Shown here: positions 52,101 through 58,909 of the stretch, one piece after another
How the letters are laid out: each line of letters begins with the position of its first letter
How positions within the stretch are numbered: position 1 is the stretch's first letter
Source of the DNA: Hemicordylus capensis
Taxonomy: Eukaryota > Chordata > Lepidosauria > Squamata > Cordylidae
Assembly (NCBI RefSeq): GCF_027244095.1
Contig: NC_069657.1
Span: forward strand, 2,304,001 to 2,368,000
DNA length: 64,000 nucleotides
Direction: 5' to 3'
Notes under the pieces: generated by a model
Seen by the model: only the letters and a program-made list of their open reading frames with translations
Databases searched by the model: none
What the model was told of the DNA's origin: nothing
Position numbers and translations under genes: made by a program

Positions 52101-55100
52101 CAATTTCTGGCTTGTCCAGATTCAAATGTTGTTCTAATTGATTTCTTTAAACTGCCTTGAGGGTCCTTTTGATGGCCAAAAGGTATGATATAAATATCTT
52201 AATAAATGCACTGAAAAAGCTGAAAACCTTAATCCTTCATTTTAAGTTTGCCCACAACTTCTTTAGAAATTAATGGCTGTGATGCCCCATCATAAAGTGT
52301 TACAGAATCTGGTTAAGCATTTTATGGTAGTTATCCTATTCATTCATATCTATCTATCTATATATAGCCCCCCTTACATCAAAGGTCAATGTAGACCAAT
52401 ATTATTTTTGAACAGTACCCTAATATGTTGACCATCAAATTCACTCTGACATGAATGCAGTTGGTGCCTGTCGGCTGAAGCCATAGGCCAGGATCCAGAA
52501 GACTGAACAACTAGTTACACACACCCAGTAAGGCTCTAGCTTGTATTTTCTCAAACATCAGCCCCTCCCCCCACCATATGGCAAGCCAATTTGGAAACTG
52601 TTGGGGAGATTCAAAAGCAATTTTGTGCCATAGTAAGGGCGAGGTTCTGCTGTTCAGAGAAAAAAAGAGAGAGTCAGAAGTTCAACAGATGTGCTCAAGC
52701 ACTTGGGCACCTTCAAAGTAGTTCTCTGGCTCCTGACAACAGTCTTTTGAACAATATCTGTGCAAAAACAAAATGAAAACCTTGTTCTTGAGATTTCTTG
52801 ATCAATTTAAATTGCCACTACTGTTATTTTACCTTCAACAGGTTATTGGCTATTCCCCCAAAGTATAAAGGAGTACAGTACCCGATTGCTATATCCTTTG
52901 TCGTCAAATCCACCAAAGATGTACAGCTTCCCATTAATGCAAGCCCCACAACTTCCAGACATAGAGGGAGGCAAGTCCCCTTCCATTTGGTGCATCGACC
53001 TGCAGGTCCACAAATACAGGAAAGCCCACAATTTTGTTCAGAGAGACAGAGCAAAACCAAGAGAACAGTAATGTATAGAAATGGTTCTCACTTAGGATGC
53101 GAGTAGACCCGATTTCATATCCCTGACAATCCTTGCCAAGGAAAATACAGAGAGTTGTACATTTCTCTGTGACAGTGGTGCAGGGGGCTTCTAACAGGCG
53201 GGATGGCTGGCCCTATGTCAGGAATGCTGTGGCAGTCTCCTGCACTGAGCAGGGGTTGGATCAGAAGACCTTCCGCATCCCTTCCAACTCTAACATTCTA
53301 TTATTATTATTCCGCACTTTCTGCCCTGTCTGTCTGTCTCATACACAGCCTGACTATGACCTTCTACTGCAAGATGTTGACCAATCAAAAGGGCATTTTG
53401 TTCAGCATTTTAAGTTTTTGCTGCTCAGGTTGATCTTCTGAACCTTCTGAAGGATGAGAACTAGCAACTTTTAACTTTCTAGGATTCTTCAAAAAGTGAA
53501 AATTAACATTCTTCTGAGTGGTCTCTGTCCTTCACACTACTACTGGGCTTTGCATCTAAGTTGGAAATTTTCCAAGCTTTCCTTATCCCTCACATTTTGG
53601 GCAGTAGCTCTGTAACCCCTTCTGCTCTAGTACTACATGACTAACCCTCTCCTCCTCAGTTTTTTGTTGTCTGCTGAGAAGTCAACATCTCTGGCTGGTC
53701 AGAGAACTTAAGAACATAAGAACAGCCCTGCTGGATCAGGCCCAAGGAGGCCCATCTAGTCCAGCATCCTGTTTCGCAGTGGCCCACCAGATGTCACTGG
53801 AAGCCACAGACAGGAGTTGAGGGCGTGCCCTCTCTCCTGCCATTGCTCCCCTGCAACTGGTACTCAGAGTCATCCTGCCTCTAATGCTGGAGGTGGCCTA
53901 TAGCCCTCTGACTAGTAGCCAATAATAGACCTCTCCTCCATGAAGTTATCCAAACCCCTCTTAAAGCCATCTTAAACATTGATTTCTAAATGGCTTCCTA
54001 TTATGTTTTCATTTTAGATGCTGGATAGAAGTCAGATCTAACTAGAAGCCAAGGCCAGTGAGATGAAGCAAAAAAAAACTTTCCTAAACAAATATTTTTC
54101 CATGGAAATTTTCACTACCAATTTGTTCTGTAGAAAATGTCCTGCCACACATTTCTGAAAATAACATGCCACACCAGATCACAATCTATTCAGGGTGTTG
54201 GAAAAACCTGTATTGTAGAACTTTCTGAGAAAAAAAAAATATGCAAATGAGGGGGGATCACAGACACACACCCATGGAAATTGAGCTCAATTTTGGGAAC
54301 TCCAGTGGGTCAGAATAAAGCTTGATTGTCATACCACCAATGAGCTGGTCTTGTGGTAGAGAATGAGGGAATGTGAGAAAGATGAGGGAAGAGAGCTCGT
54401 CTTGTGGTAGCAAGCATGTCTTGTCCCCTTAAGCTAAGCAGGATCTGCCCTGGCTGCATACGAAAGGGAGACCAGAAGTGTGAGCGCTGTAAGATATTCC
54501 CCTTAGGGGATGGGAGCCGCTCTGGGGAGAGCATCTAGGCTCCAAGTTCCTTCCCTGGCATCTCCAAGATAGGGCTGAGAGAGATCCCTGCCTGCAACCT
54601 TGGAGAAGCTACTGCCAGTCTGTGCAGACAATACTGATCAAGATGGACGTATGGTCTGACTCAGTATATGGCAGCTTCCTATGTTCCTATGAGCTGTCCT
54701 TGTACAGCACGGAAACCCCTTAGCATAAATCTGACCTCTGATATTTCCATTTCTGCATCTGGGGTCATCTTAAACTGCTGTAGCCTGATCTCTGCTCTCA
54801 CCCTAAATGGCAGTTGCTGTGCTATTGCTCCCCAGAGCTTGAAAAAAGTGCAGGGCCATGAACTACCCTTCCTGTTGCCTCAAAGGGAGCTGAATAGACC
54901 CTCCTCCACTGTCCCAAGAGCTCTGAGATTTTCCTCCTCAGCCCTAGGTGGGAAATCAGCCTGTTGGTCACAGCTGCTCATTGAGAAGCAGGGGGGGAAT
55001 AGTGACACCCATTTCCAAACATTGTGGCTTTGGAGAATTGTGAGCCGGGGTGGGGGGCGGGCTGCAGGGGATGGGGCTATCAGAGGTAGAGCCCCTGCTT

Positions 55101-58100
55101 TTCATGCAGAAGATCCCAGGTTCATCCAGAAGATCCCATCCAGAAGATCCCATCCCATCATCCAGAAGATCCCCGGGAGCATCTCCAGGTAGGGCTGGGA
55201 AAGACTGCTTGGGGAGCTACCACTGCCAGCCAGTGCAGACAGTACAGATCAATGGTCTGACTTGGTATAAGGCAGGCTCCTATAAGTGGTGTTCCCCTCA
55301 CCAAAGGAGACTTTCCTGCCCCCTCCTCCACACTGCCCTAGGACCTCTGAAAAGCTGGTCTTTAGAGTTGAGCAATCCTTGGGAAAGGTGTGGGATATGA
55401 CACAGGAGACTGCAAACAGAGAGAGGAGTTGGCAGCAGAAATCACACCCATGAGAGCAGAAGAGCATTTCCACTTGCACAAAGCACCTCGGGATCCAACT
55501 CAACTTCTAGATGTTCAATTCAGATCAAAGGTATATTTATTTATTTAAACAGGGAATTTAGACTAAGGCTTTAAGCTTGAAATCCCCCCCCCGCCTTCAA
55601 ATCAGGTGAATGCAAATTTGTATAAAGGGTAGCCTTATTAGTAGTTTAAAGAGTTAATCCCTAGGGGAAGGAGCCTTTCTGATGAAGTCATCAATCCTTT
55701 ATACAACAATTATATAATCACTTATTTATTTACACATATTTCTAACTCCACCTTTACAAATATCATCTTCCCAAGTCAGCTTACAAAGCTAAAAACATAA
55801 TACAATCTAAAATTTAAAAACTACCCCTGCCCGCCCCCCACAAATCACATAATTAAGAGATCAGCATTAAAAAATCAGTTTAAATCATCAATAGATGCAC
55901 TCAGTCATAAAATGCCTTGTGGGGGAAAAATGATTTTCAGAGCTCACCTAAAATGGGAAGAGAGGGAGCTTGGCAGGCTTTCATGGGGAAAGAATTCCAC
56001 AGTTATGGTGCCACCACTCAAAAGACCCCTATCCCTGGAACCCACCAACTGAAAGTTAATGGTGGGCCAGAAAGCAGAGTTTGTGAAGCTGATCTTAGGG
56101 TGCTACTAGATTCATATTAAAACTTGTAATACAAGCACCTTCTGAAAAATGAATTGTAAATATGTCTTACCATAATCCACTGTCAATATCATAGATCCAA
56201 AGCTCATCATTAGGTAAGTAGACTTCATTTTCTTCAATTGACTGACCAAAAAAAGGCATACACAAATTAGTTCCACAAGAAACATTTATTTTCTAAAAAC
56301 TGTGTTTTTCCATTCAAATTTGGGCTTCCCAGCAGCCAATTTATTTATTTATTTATCATATTTCTATACCACCTGATATGTATATCTCTAGGAGGTGTAT
56401 AAAATATCTAAAAGTCATAAATTAAAATACAATAGTCACAATACAATACAAAAGTCACAATAAAAACAAGAGAATAAGATAGTTTTTGAAACAAGTTTTA
56501 AAAATATATATATTAAAATTAATTCTAATTTAAAAATCCAAAAAAAAACCAATTTAGATTGTTGCAACACTGAAATAAAAGTTCGGTTGGTTATGCTCAG
56601 CTCAGAGTTCCACCAGGGACCAGAGTGTCTTGAGGACAAGGAAATCAAGTTGGGCTGTGCAGATCAGAAGTCAGCACAGGGACCAAGTTCATAGTTCCTT
56701 CCAAAGCAATTAGAAATATTATTTTAAATATAAAAGAATATAGGTTTTTATCTTGAAGAACAATCTGAAGGAAAATGACTAGTAAAGATCAACTGCTCCG
56801 GGATTAATAATAAAGAATTTCAGTTGAGTTGCTTTTTTCTACATGGCAGCTGTTGAAATGCACTAGATCTGGCACCCAGATATTGATGACAAAAGGGGAA
56901 AAAATGTGGGGCTACACACATGGAACAAGAATGGAGGTGAGGGGGGGAAGCCAGTCTTTTGCACTTCTCTTTCTCTGAAAGGATGGGAAATCCTGGACAG
57001 ACTTTATAGCAACTTAGGAGGAGATCCTAATTCAGCTGTGTTCTTACAATCAGTCCCAGGAGTGGCCAGCTACAATTCAGAGCTACGTGTGCTTCCAGAG
57101 ACCACACATGTAGCTGCAGAAATCCCAGTTGGAGAACTGTGAAGTGCTCGTATGTGAGGAGTGATTGTAATTGGGCACTGGTAATCTCAGGTCTGAAGCC
57201 TGTTGGCTCAGCGCATGTCTTTGTAATAATTGTTGTTTTTAGATTTCAGACCTATTACTAATGAGAAAATTGTTGGGTTTAGAGAACCCGCTTAAGAAAG
57301 AGACTGAACAACTCTTGCAGCTTGTTTTTCTGATATTCTAGCTGTCACTTTTGTCACTTTGGGATATCGTTAGTGGCACAGCACAGCTATCTTTGATTTT
57401 TAGGACAATTTGACTTTTATTAGAGAATGTTTAACACATGGTTTACAAGAGCAGTGTACTACAATGCGCAGCATCCAAGTTAGTTAGTTGATTTTACAAC
57501 ATTGAAATCAATGAGACCAAGTTTGTCAGGACTAACTGAAGTGCCATTAATTTCAATGGGACCATCATGACTCAAGAGTCTGGATGCTGTCAGTTGTAGT
57601 CCATCTTTTCCAATGGAATCCTTTCTGACTTGGCTAGACACAGTATTTTGATGAGGGCAGTACCACAAAGATGCCAGGCTCAGCATGGGCGTCCCTTCCA
57701 TTTCAGCTTGCTTGCTGCCACAGCCCTTAAGAGGAAGAGCAATCCATATGCCACAATCACCTTACGGGGGGGGCCTGCTGCTCATTGCCCCCACCCCAGA
57801 GGAATGCCCCTGCTGCTGCTTGGCTCGGTAGCATCATCAGAGAGCACAGTTGCTGCTTCCGCTGCCTCCGGAGCATCTGCCCACAGAGTCCTTCGGTCCT
57901 TCGCCTCTTAGGCCGCTCGGAGGTTGGGAGACTAGGGCGAGGTCCCGCTCCCGCGCTGGGAGGCCCCTTTTTCTCCAAGACTCCAAGTGAAGCAGCAGCA
58001 GCAGCAGCAAAGGCGAGCAGCTGCGGGCTCCGGCCTGGCCCCGCCCACGCCCCACCCCTCGCTCTCAGAGCAGCCAATCAGGGGGGGCGCTGAGAGGAGC

Positions 58101-58339
58101 CCAGGAGGCCTGGCCTCCCCCACCCGGCGCGCCAGGCCAGACCAGACCGGCGCCTCAGCGCGCTCCCCTCAGCAGGCGCCGCCGGCACGGGCGGGGGTGT
58201 CCCTCTCCCCGCACAGCCCGGCCTCCCTCCTCACCACGTATCCGCCCCACACGTAGAGCGAGGGCCCGTCCACCACCGCGCAGTGCCCGCTCCGCTCCTC
58301 GGCCACGCAGAACGGAGGGAGAGGAGGGGCCGACGCCAT
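22938..58339 (-). CDS. KLHDC1: KLHDC1, kelch domain-containing protein 1 (complete)
   Basis: Kelch-propeller substrate receptor; the human protein works with CUL5-elongin and recognises C-terminal ends such as that of truncated selenoprotein S. Thirteen coding exons of 105, 71, 118, 119, 79, 84, 84, 59, 113, 73, 85, 53 and 175 bp sum to 1218 bp: 405 residues plus stop, one fewer than human. Kelch blades show LYVWGGYV, LYIFGGFD, LVYFGGYGC, YIFGGRVL, LFLFGGLS and VMVFGGSK. Arg218, Arg223 and Ser252 align with KLHDC2 pocket residues Arg236, Arg241 and Ser269. The C-terminus (residues about 343-400) holds the elongin-binding helix and LPSKLL. The BC-box position that I recall as Cys in human is Ser here, as in KLHDC2. 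Introns reach 10 kb and hold most of the window's repeats. The promoter is the CpG island at 58 kb, divergent from POLE2. Confidence 0.97.
23345..23752. mobile_element. foldback MITE with arms of about 155 bp
   Basis: Arms at about 23401-23559 and 23576-23727 are near-perfect inverted repeats (for example GTTTTGAAGCCCCTC against GAGGGGCTTCAAAAC). The centre is about 16 bases. The GC-rich, CpG-rich body and the right end CGTGCACATCCCTA fit a squamate family I know by its GGGATGTGCACG end. Confidence 0.85.
23990..24806 (-). mobile_element. R4/Dong-type LINE, 5'-truncated
   Basis: 3' portion of a non-LTR retrotransposon with a restriction-like endonuclease. The coding part is described separately. 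Its 5' edge directly meets a run of TAA/ATT triplets, and its 3' end (AAGAAATAATGACATAATGG on the minus strand) is TAA-like. Dong elements are known to insert into TAA repeats. Confidence 0.85.
24123..24788 (-). CDS. C-terminal part of R4/Dong-type LINE protein (221 codons, open)
   Basis: A CCHC zinc knuckle, Cys35-X2-Cys38-X8-His47-X3-Cys51 (KCRLCKEGEETVDHLISC), is followed by a restriction-like endonuclease block: ILWDFQLQTDKHLP, LDITVVEKKEKQVKIIDIAI, PGDSRIEEKEIEKITKY. The tail IPVVIGTLGAVPKDLEEHL is characteristic of this clade in squamates. No reverse transcriptase remains. The frame is unbroken for its whole length, unlike the fossil it sits in, so the insertion is comparatively recent. 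Not a host gene. Confidence 0.88.
   Translation of the reverse strand: MKKETEGLILAAQEQALRTNAIRAKVEKSTTNSKCRLCKEGEETVDHLISCCKKMAQTDYKQRHDKVAGMIHWNICKKYKLPVAKNWWDHKIEKVVENEDAKILWDFQLQTDKHLPHNTLDITVVEKKEKQVKIIDIAIPGDSRIEEKEIEKITKYKDLQIEIERLWQKKTKIIPVVIGTLGAVPKDLEEHLNTIRATEITISQLQKATLLGTAYILRQYL
24811..24864. repeat. (ATT)18 microsatellite
   Basis: A pure ATT/TAA run between the LINE and the MIR piece. Confidence 0.97.
24866..25045 (-). repeat. MIR-like SINE
   Basis: The reverse complement reads TTCAAATCCCCATTCAGCC, TAGCTGGGTGACTCTGGGCC and CACAGGGTTGTTAGAGAAAC, a MIR body. The tail GCTCTGGGCTCCTTGGAGGA is shared with 18625-18745. Confidence 0.85.
25965..26245 (+). repeat. L2-type LINE 3' end
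   Basis: The reading GLWNKLPAEIKASPSWFVI, a TTTTAATTAG end and a 3' UTR with CCACCTAGAGATATACATAT, ending in an ATAAATA tail. Inserted into DIRS fossil A. Confidence 0.8.
28100..28300 (+). repeat. MIR-like SINE fragment
   Basis: TTTGGGCAAGTCAGTGCCTC, ATCTGCAACATGGGGATAAC and CTTACAGGGCTGTTCTAAGG are close to the MIR core. A CTG run sits at about 28240. Confidence 0.75.
28440..28770 (+). repeat. L2-type 3' fragment
   Basis: GAGCCTTCTCGGTACCAGTG and CTCTGGAACCCCCTCCCC give the L2 FS-V-LWNPLP block, then an AT-rich 3' UTR with TGTGAGCCACTCAGG. Confidence 0.6.
29108..29372 (+). repeat. L2-tailed interspersed repeat, copy 3
   Basis: The best preserved copy of the family: CTTGGCAAAGAGGCACCTTG, TGTTGCTGGTGTCTATCTGA, GTGAGCCCTTTGGGGACAGG, CTGAGCCATTTTTGGAAGGG, and a GAAT repeat tail. 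Inserted into DIRS fossil B. Confidence 0.8.
30639..30805. mobile_element. hAT-type MITE with 8-bp duplication
   Basis: Ends CAGGGGCATAACGAGGC and TAGTTACGCCCCTG are inverted. Flanks GAAAGTCC (30631-30638) and GAAGGTCC (30806-30813) are the 8-base duplication with one change. 167 bases, no coding capacity, inserted in DIRS fossil B. Confidence 0.92.
33258..33310 (-). CDS. KLHDC1: KLHDC1 coding exon 12
   Basis: Residues 331-347 plus two bases of Arg348: GHCSDLLIFQTQPYSLLR. Only 53 bp, with acceptor GCTTAG and donor GTAAGT. It ends inside the BC-box. About 10 kb of intron with two fossil retroelements follows. Confidence 0.95.
33840..34130 (-). repeat. L2-like 3' fragment
   Basis: ATTTCTACTCCTAGAGCAGC, AAAAGGCCTGGGGAAATTAA and CATCTTTAGGGAGCACAG fit a diverged antisense L2 end. 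It lies in KLHDC1 intron 11, about 240 bases from exon 11. Confidence 0.5.
34373..34457 (-). CDS. KLHDC1: KLHDC1 coding exon 11
   Basis: Residues 302-330: LWHTACLGKEGEVMVFGGSK and then DDLHFMDT, the sixth kelch blade. The acceptor is TTGTAG and the donor GTCAGT, in phase 0. Confidence 0.96.
34900..37640. other. KLHDC1 intron 10, no feature recognised
   Basis: AT-rich intron. It contains a run of about 17 G near 35090-35107 and no exon, RNA gene or repeat family that I recognise. Confidence 0.5.
37657..37998. mobile_element. DNA-transposon MITE with about 30-bp terminal inverted repeats
   Basis: Left end CAGGGTGCTTTCCAGTTTAC, then ATACTACAACA; right end TGTTGTAGTGTGTAATCTGG, then AAAGCGCCCAG. 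These are inverted copies with a few changes. About 340 bases, no open frame of note, no clear target duplication. The CAGGG ends suggest hAT but this is not settled. Confidence 0.75.
38480..38780 (+). repeat. L2-like 3' fragment
   Basis: TGGAACCAGTTCCCGGG and a 3' UTR with CCTCCCAGAGACTTGCATTT, GGGCAGTATGCAAAC and an AAATAAATAAG tail. Confidence 0.6.
38790..40660. other. KLHDC1 intron 10, 3' part, nothing recognised
   Basis: No exon, RNA gene or clear repeat was seen between the L2-like tail and exon 10. Confidence 0.45.
40673..40745 (-). CDS. KLHDC1: KLHDC1 coding exon 10
   Basis: Residues 278-301 plus two bases of Arg302: SDGWIYAVETSQWQQLAYLP and then KSRPR. The acceptor is TTTCAG and the donor GTATAA, in phase 2. 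An L2-like tail lies only about 45 bases upstream. Confidence 0.94.
40790..40960 (-). repeat. L2-like 3' tail with TTTG repeat
   Basis: ATTTGTTTGTTTGTTTG, then TTTATACCCGCCCGCCCCCC, GCTCAGGGTGGCTTACAACA, an antisense L2-type tail. It ends about 45 bases upstream of the KLHDC1 exon 10 acceptor. Confidence 0.65.
41030..41140 (+). repeat. unclassified dispersed repeat, copy 1
   Basis: GACTCTGAATTTAAGACAA, AACTTGGAAAAAACC and TCTTGGATTCAG recur at 47990-48185 in the same orientation. Confidence 0.6.
42437..42535 (+). mobile_element. tRNA-derived SINE, 5'-truncated
   Basis: GCAATGGTAAACCCCTCCTG, TGGTCGCCAGGAGTCGACAC and the ATTTTACTTTAAG tail match the 3' half of the SINE at 15566-15791. Confidence 0.9.
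43074..43186 (-). CDS. KLHDC1: KLHDC1 coding exon 9
   Basis: Residues 240-277 plus one base of Ser278: IRTNGEIPGDRSWHTLTPLA, DGKLFLFGGLSSDNVPL. Ser252 and Trp253 align with the KLHDC2 pocket. The acceptor is ACTTAG and the donor GTGAGT, in phase 1. Human has FLCGG where this has FLFGG. Confidence 0.96.
43441..43869. mobile_element. GC-rich MITE with terminal inverted repeats
   Basis: Ends GAGGCTATTCACACGAT and GATCATGAGAATCGCCTC are inverted copies. A short direct ACT flanks both sides. About 430 bases, clearly richer in GC than the KLHDC1 intron 8 around it. Non-coding; superfamily not settled. Confidence 0.75.
44345..44425 (-). repeat. GCTGGATCAGGCC-type dispersed repeat, copy 2 (fragment)
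   Basis: AGGATGCTGGACAAGATGGG and CCTGATCCAGCAGGGC match 19375-19665. Confidence 0.75.
44575..44700 (-). repeat. L2 coding fragment
   Basis: GGTGATAAAAAGTGCTCCTG, GCCACTGCCTCAACCT and GGAGCACTCCCAAACTG match the antisense of the L2 segment YQLRLIRQ... seen at 6700-6790. Confidence 0.7.
44755..45510. repeat. tandem array, about five units of 130-150 bp
   Basis: Each unit carries ACAACTGTACCAGATTTGGT-like, TTAGCCCACTTGCACCTCAA-like, TGTCCACCATCTTGAAT-like and GATGACATCATCACAAACTA-like blocks in that order. Units start near 44767, 44900, 45029, 45172 and 45322, with a partial unit at 45458. Units differ by point changes and small gaps. It lies in KLHDC1 intron 8, followed by a short CA run. 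Confidence 0.9.
45931..45989 (-). CDS. KLHDC1: KLHDC1 coding exon 8
   Basis: Residues 221-239 plus two bases of Lys240: QTRMNDLHFLNLDTWTWSG. The acceptor is AATAG and the donor GTAAGT, in phase 2. Confidence 0.95.
46000..47985. other. KLHDC1 intron 7, nothing recognised
   Basis: AT-rich. A short direct repeat (GGAAGTGAAAACTCAG-like) occurs near 46447 and 46500. No exon or named repeat seen. Confidence 0.45.
47990..48185 (+). repeat. unclassified dispersed repeat, copy 2
   Basis: AAGACAACTCTGAATTTAAA, TCTAAATTTAAGACAACCTG and ATCTTGGATTCAG match 41030-41140. Confidence 0.6.
48838..48921 (-). CDS. KLHDC1: KLHDC1 coding exon 7
   Basis: Residues 193-220: HGVPPQPRAAHSCAVLENKG and then YIFGGRVL. 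Arg218 aligns with KLHDC2 Arg236 (human numbering). The acceptor is TTTCAG and the donor GTGAGT, in phase 0. Confidence 0.96.
49015..49371. mobile_element. hAT-type MITE with 8-bp duplication and internal AT repeat
   Basis: Ends CAGCGGTTCCCAACC and TTGGGAACCACTG are inverted; CAG..GGTTCCCAA is a known hAT terminus. Flanks ATCTAGAC (49007-49014) and ATCTAGAT (49372-49379) differ at one base. GGTGGACCACTGCATTG and GTGGACCACCAGTG are subterminal. Contains (AT)17 at 49145-49179. It lies between KLHDC1 exons 7 and 6. Confidence 0.92.
49145..49179. repeat. (AT)n microsatellite
   Basis: A pure AT run inside the hAT MITE. Confidence 0.97.
49442..49525 (-). CDS. KLHDC1: KLHDC1 coding exon 6
   Basis: Residues 165-192: EGQIFWGWHNDVHVFDTKTQ and then TWHQPIIK. 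The acceptor is TTTTAG and the donor GTAAGT, in phase 0. The 84-bp length equals KLHDC2 exon 6. Confidence 0.96.
49646..49724 (-). CDS. KLHDC1: KLHDC1 coding exon 5
   Basis: Residues 138-164: LVYFGGYGCRKQNELSDCFD and then VHDAFW. The acceptor is TTTCAG and the donor GTAAGG, in phase 0. Confidence 0.96.
50216..50334 (-). CDS. KLHDC1: KLHDC1 coding exon 4
   Basis: Residues 99-137 plus two bases of Arg138: LYYVNLRTRNGSYLWKKITD, FKGQPPTPRDKLACWVYKD. The acceptor is TTTAAG and the donor GTAATT, in phase 2. Confidence 0.95.
50340..51000. other. KLHDC1 intron 3 part, nothing recognised
   Basis: No exon or repeat family identified. Confidence 0.45.
51540..52080 (-). repeat. L2 coding fragment
   Basis: Minus-strand reading shows LHCLPICFWSQFKAID and LEALNGVRPRYLKDHILPYI, then the antisense of NALYVGLP near 51880 and of AFYQLRL near 51930. 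Decayed. It lies in KLHDC1 intron 3. Confidence 0.85.
52130..52215 (+). repeat. L2-like 3' tail
   Basis: TTTAAACTGCCTTGAGGGTC and GGTATGATATAAATATCTTA end in an AATAAATG tail. Confidence 0.55.
52882..52999 (-). CDS. KLHDC1: KLHDC1 coding exon 3
   Basis: Residues 59-98: SMHQMEGDLPPSMSGSCGAC, INGKLYIFGGFDDKGYSNR. The acceptor is CTGCAG. The donor is the weak GTACTG, chosen because it ends the homology in phase 0 exactly as in KLHDC2 exon 3. Confidence 0.95.
53190..53325 (+). mobile_element. CR1-type LINE 3' end
   Basis: CCTGCACTGAGCAGGGGTTG, CCTTCCAACTCTAACATTCT and an ATT tail are the sense strand of the CR1 3' end, inverse of the copy at 15918. Confidence 0.75.
53705..53975 (+). repeat. GCTGGATCAGGCC-type dispersed repeat, copy 3
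   Basis: AAGAACATAAGAACAGCCCT, GCTGGATCAGGCCCAAGGAG, AGTCCAGCATCCTGTTTCGC, then TCCATGAAGTTATCCAAACC. The most complete of three copies. Confidence 0.8.
54385..54690 (+). mobile_element. SINE with 5S-like head and shared 3' end
   Basis: The head TAAGCTAAGCAGGATCTGCC and GGGAGACCA resembles the 5S rRNA internal promoter region. The tail GTCTGACTCAGTATATGGCA and GCTTCCTATGTTCCTAT is the same as that of the tRNA-headed copy at 55050. Confidence 0.7.
55050..55285 (+). mobile_element. tRNA-headed SINE with an internal tandem repeat
   Basis: The tRNA-like head AGAGGTAGAGCCCCTGCTTT and CATGCAGAAGATCCCAGGTTC is followed by CATCTCCAGGTAGGGCTGG and the tail GGTCTGACTTGGTATAAGGC. Inside, units of the form CCAGAAGATCCCAT are repeated about three times at 55117-55172. 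Confidence 0.8.
55690..56095 (-). repeat. L2-like 3' fragment
   Basis: TTATTTATTTACACATATTT, CCCAAGTCAGCTTACAAAGC and AAAGAATTCCACAGTTATGG are of the antisense L2-tail type. It ends about 75 bases before KLHDC1 exon 2 (downstream side on the gene). Confidence 0.6.
56171..56241 (-). CDS. KLHDC1: KLHDC1 coding exon 2
   Basis: Residues 36-58 plus two bases of Trp59: SIEENEVYLPNDELWIYDID and then SGL(W). The acceptor is GGTCAG and the donor GTAAGA, in phase 2. Human differs at three positions. Confidence 0.96.
56335..56660 (-). repeat. L2-type 3' end
   Basis: TTATTTATTTATTTATCATA and TACCACCTGATATGTATATC are the inverse of the 3' UTR at 26160-26245, the same subfamily. It lies in KLHDC1 intron 1. 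Confidence 0.7.
56665..57770. other. KLHDC1 intron 1, 5' part, nothing recognised
   Basis: No exon or known repeat seen between the L2 end and the CpG island. Confidence 0.45.
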
Positions 58340-58890
58340 CTTGGCGCGGGGGGGGAGTGGGGGGGCGCCTCCCTCCGCAGGCCGAGGCTCCTCCTCCTCC
58401 TTCAGGCCAGACGCGGCGGCCAGCCAAGTGCCTCCGGCGCTCTCCCGCCGTCGCCTTCGATGTCGGCCGGTTGGCGGGACACGGACTCCGCAGGGAGGGC
58501 AGCTGGGCCGAGCGAGCGAGCGCGCCTGCCTACTGGTCCCGACTCGGATTCCCTCACGCGAGGCGGGCGGGGAGGGGGAGCGGAGCCAGACCTGCCGCGG
58601 CCCTGGCTGGTGGTTGCCCAGCAACGGGGCGGGCGGCCGCCACGCGTCACCCGTGCAGGAGGGCGCCTCGCCTCCCCCCCCACCGCGCAGGCGCTATTGA
58701 CACGGGGGGGGGGCGCGTGCCTGGCTGGCTGCGCCTACTTCTTCGCCCTTTCTGAGGGAAGCCCGACGCCGCCCTCTTGCATCCAGGCGGGGGGGGTCCC
58801 GCTCTGCGGGGGGCAGGAGGCGGCGGCGGCGGCAGCGCCTCGGTCTTCGCTGAGCAGGACAGTCCCTGGCCTTCCCCCCCCCACTTTCTT
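57780..58890. promoter_or_regulatory. KLHDC1: CpG island, KLHDC1 promoter
   Basis: About 1.1 kb rich in GC and CpG around the KLHDC1 ATG at 58339. On the minus strand the ATG lies in CCAAGATGGCGTC, which fits the YY1 motif often found at the start of housekeeping genes. A CAG run lies at about 57990-58008. Confidence 0.85.
58235..58339 (-). CDS. KLHDC1: KLHDC1 coding exon 1
   Basis: Residues 1-35: MASAPPLPPFCVAEERSGHC and then AVVDGPSLYVWGGYV, with a GTGAGG donor. The start context is CCAAGATGGCG. The N-terminus has extra proline compared with human MADSQLFCVAEERSG. Phase 0. Confidence 0.96.
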
Positions 58891-58909
58891 TTTTTTTTGC
58901 GGGGGGAGC

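Noticed and set aside
54385-54690. 5S rRNA gene candidate
   Set aside because: Only the internal-promoter-like segment is present, followed by a SINE body and tail, so it is a SINE.
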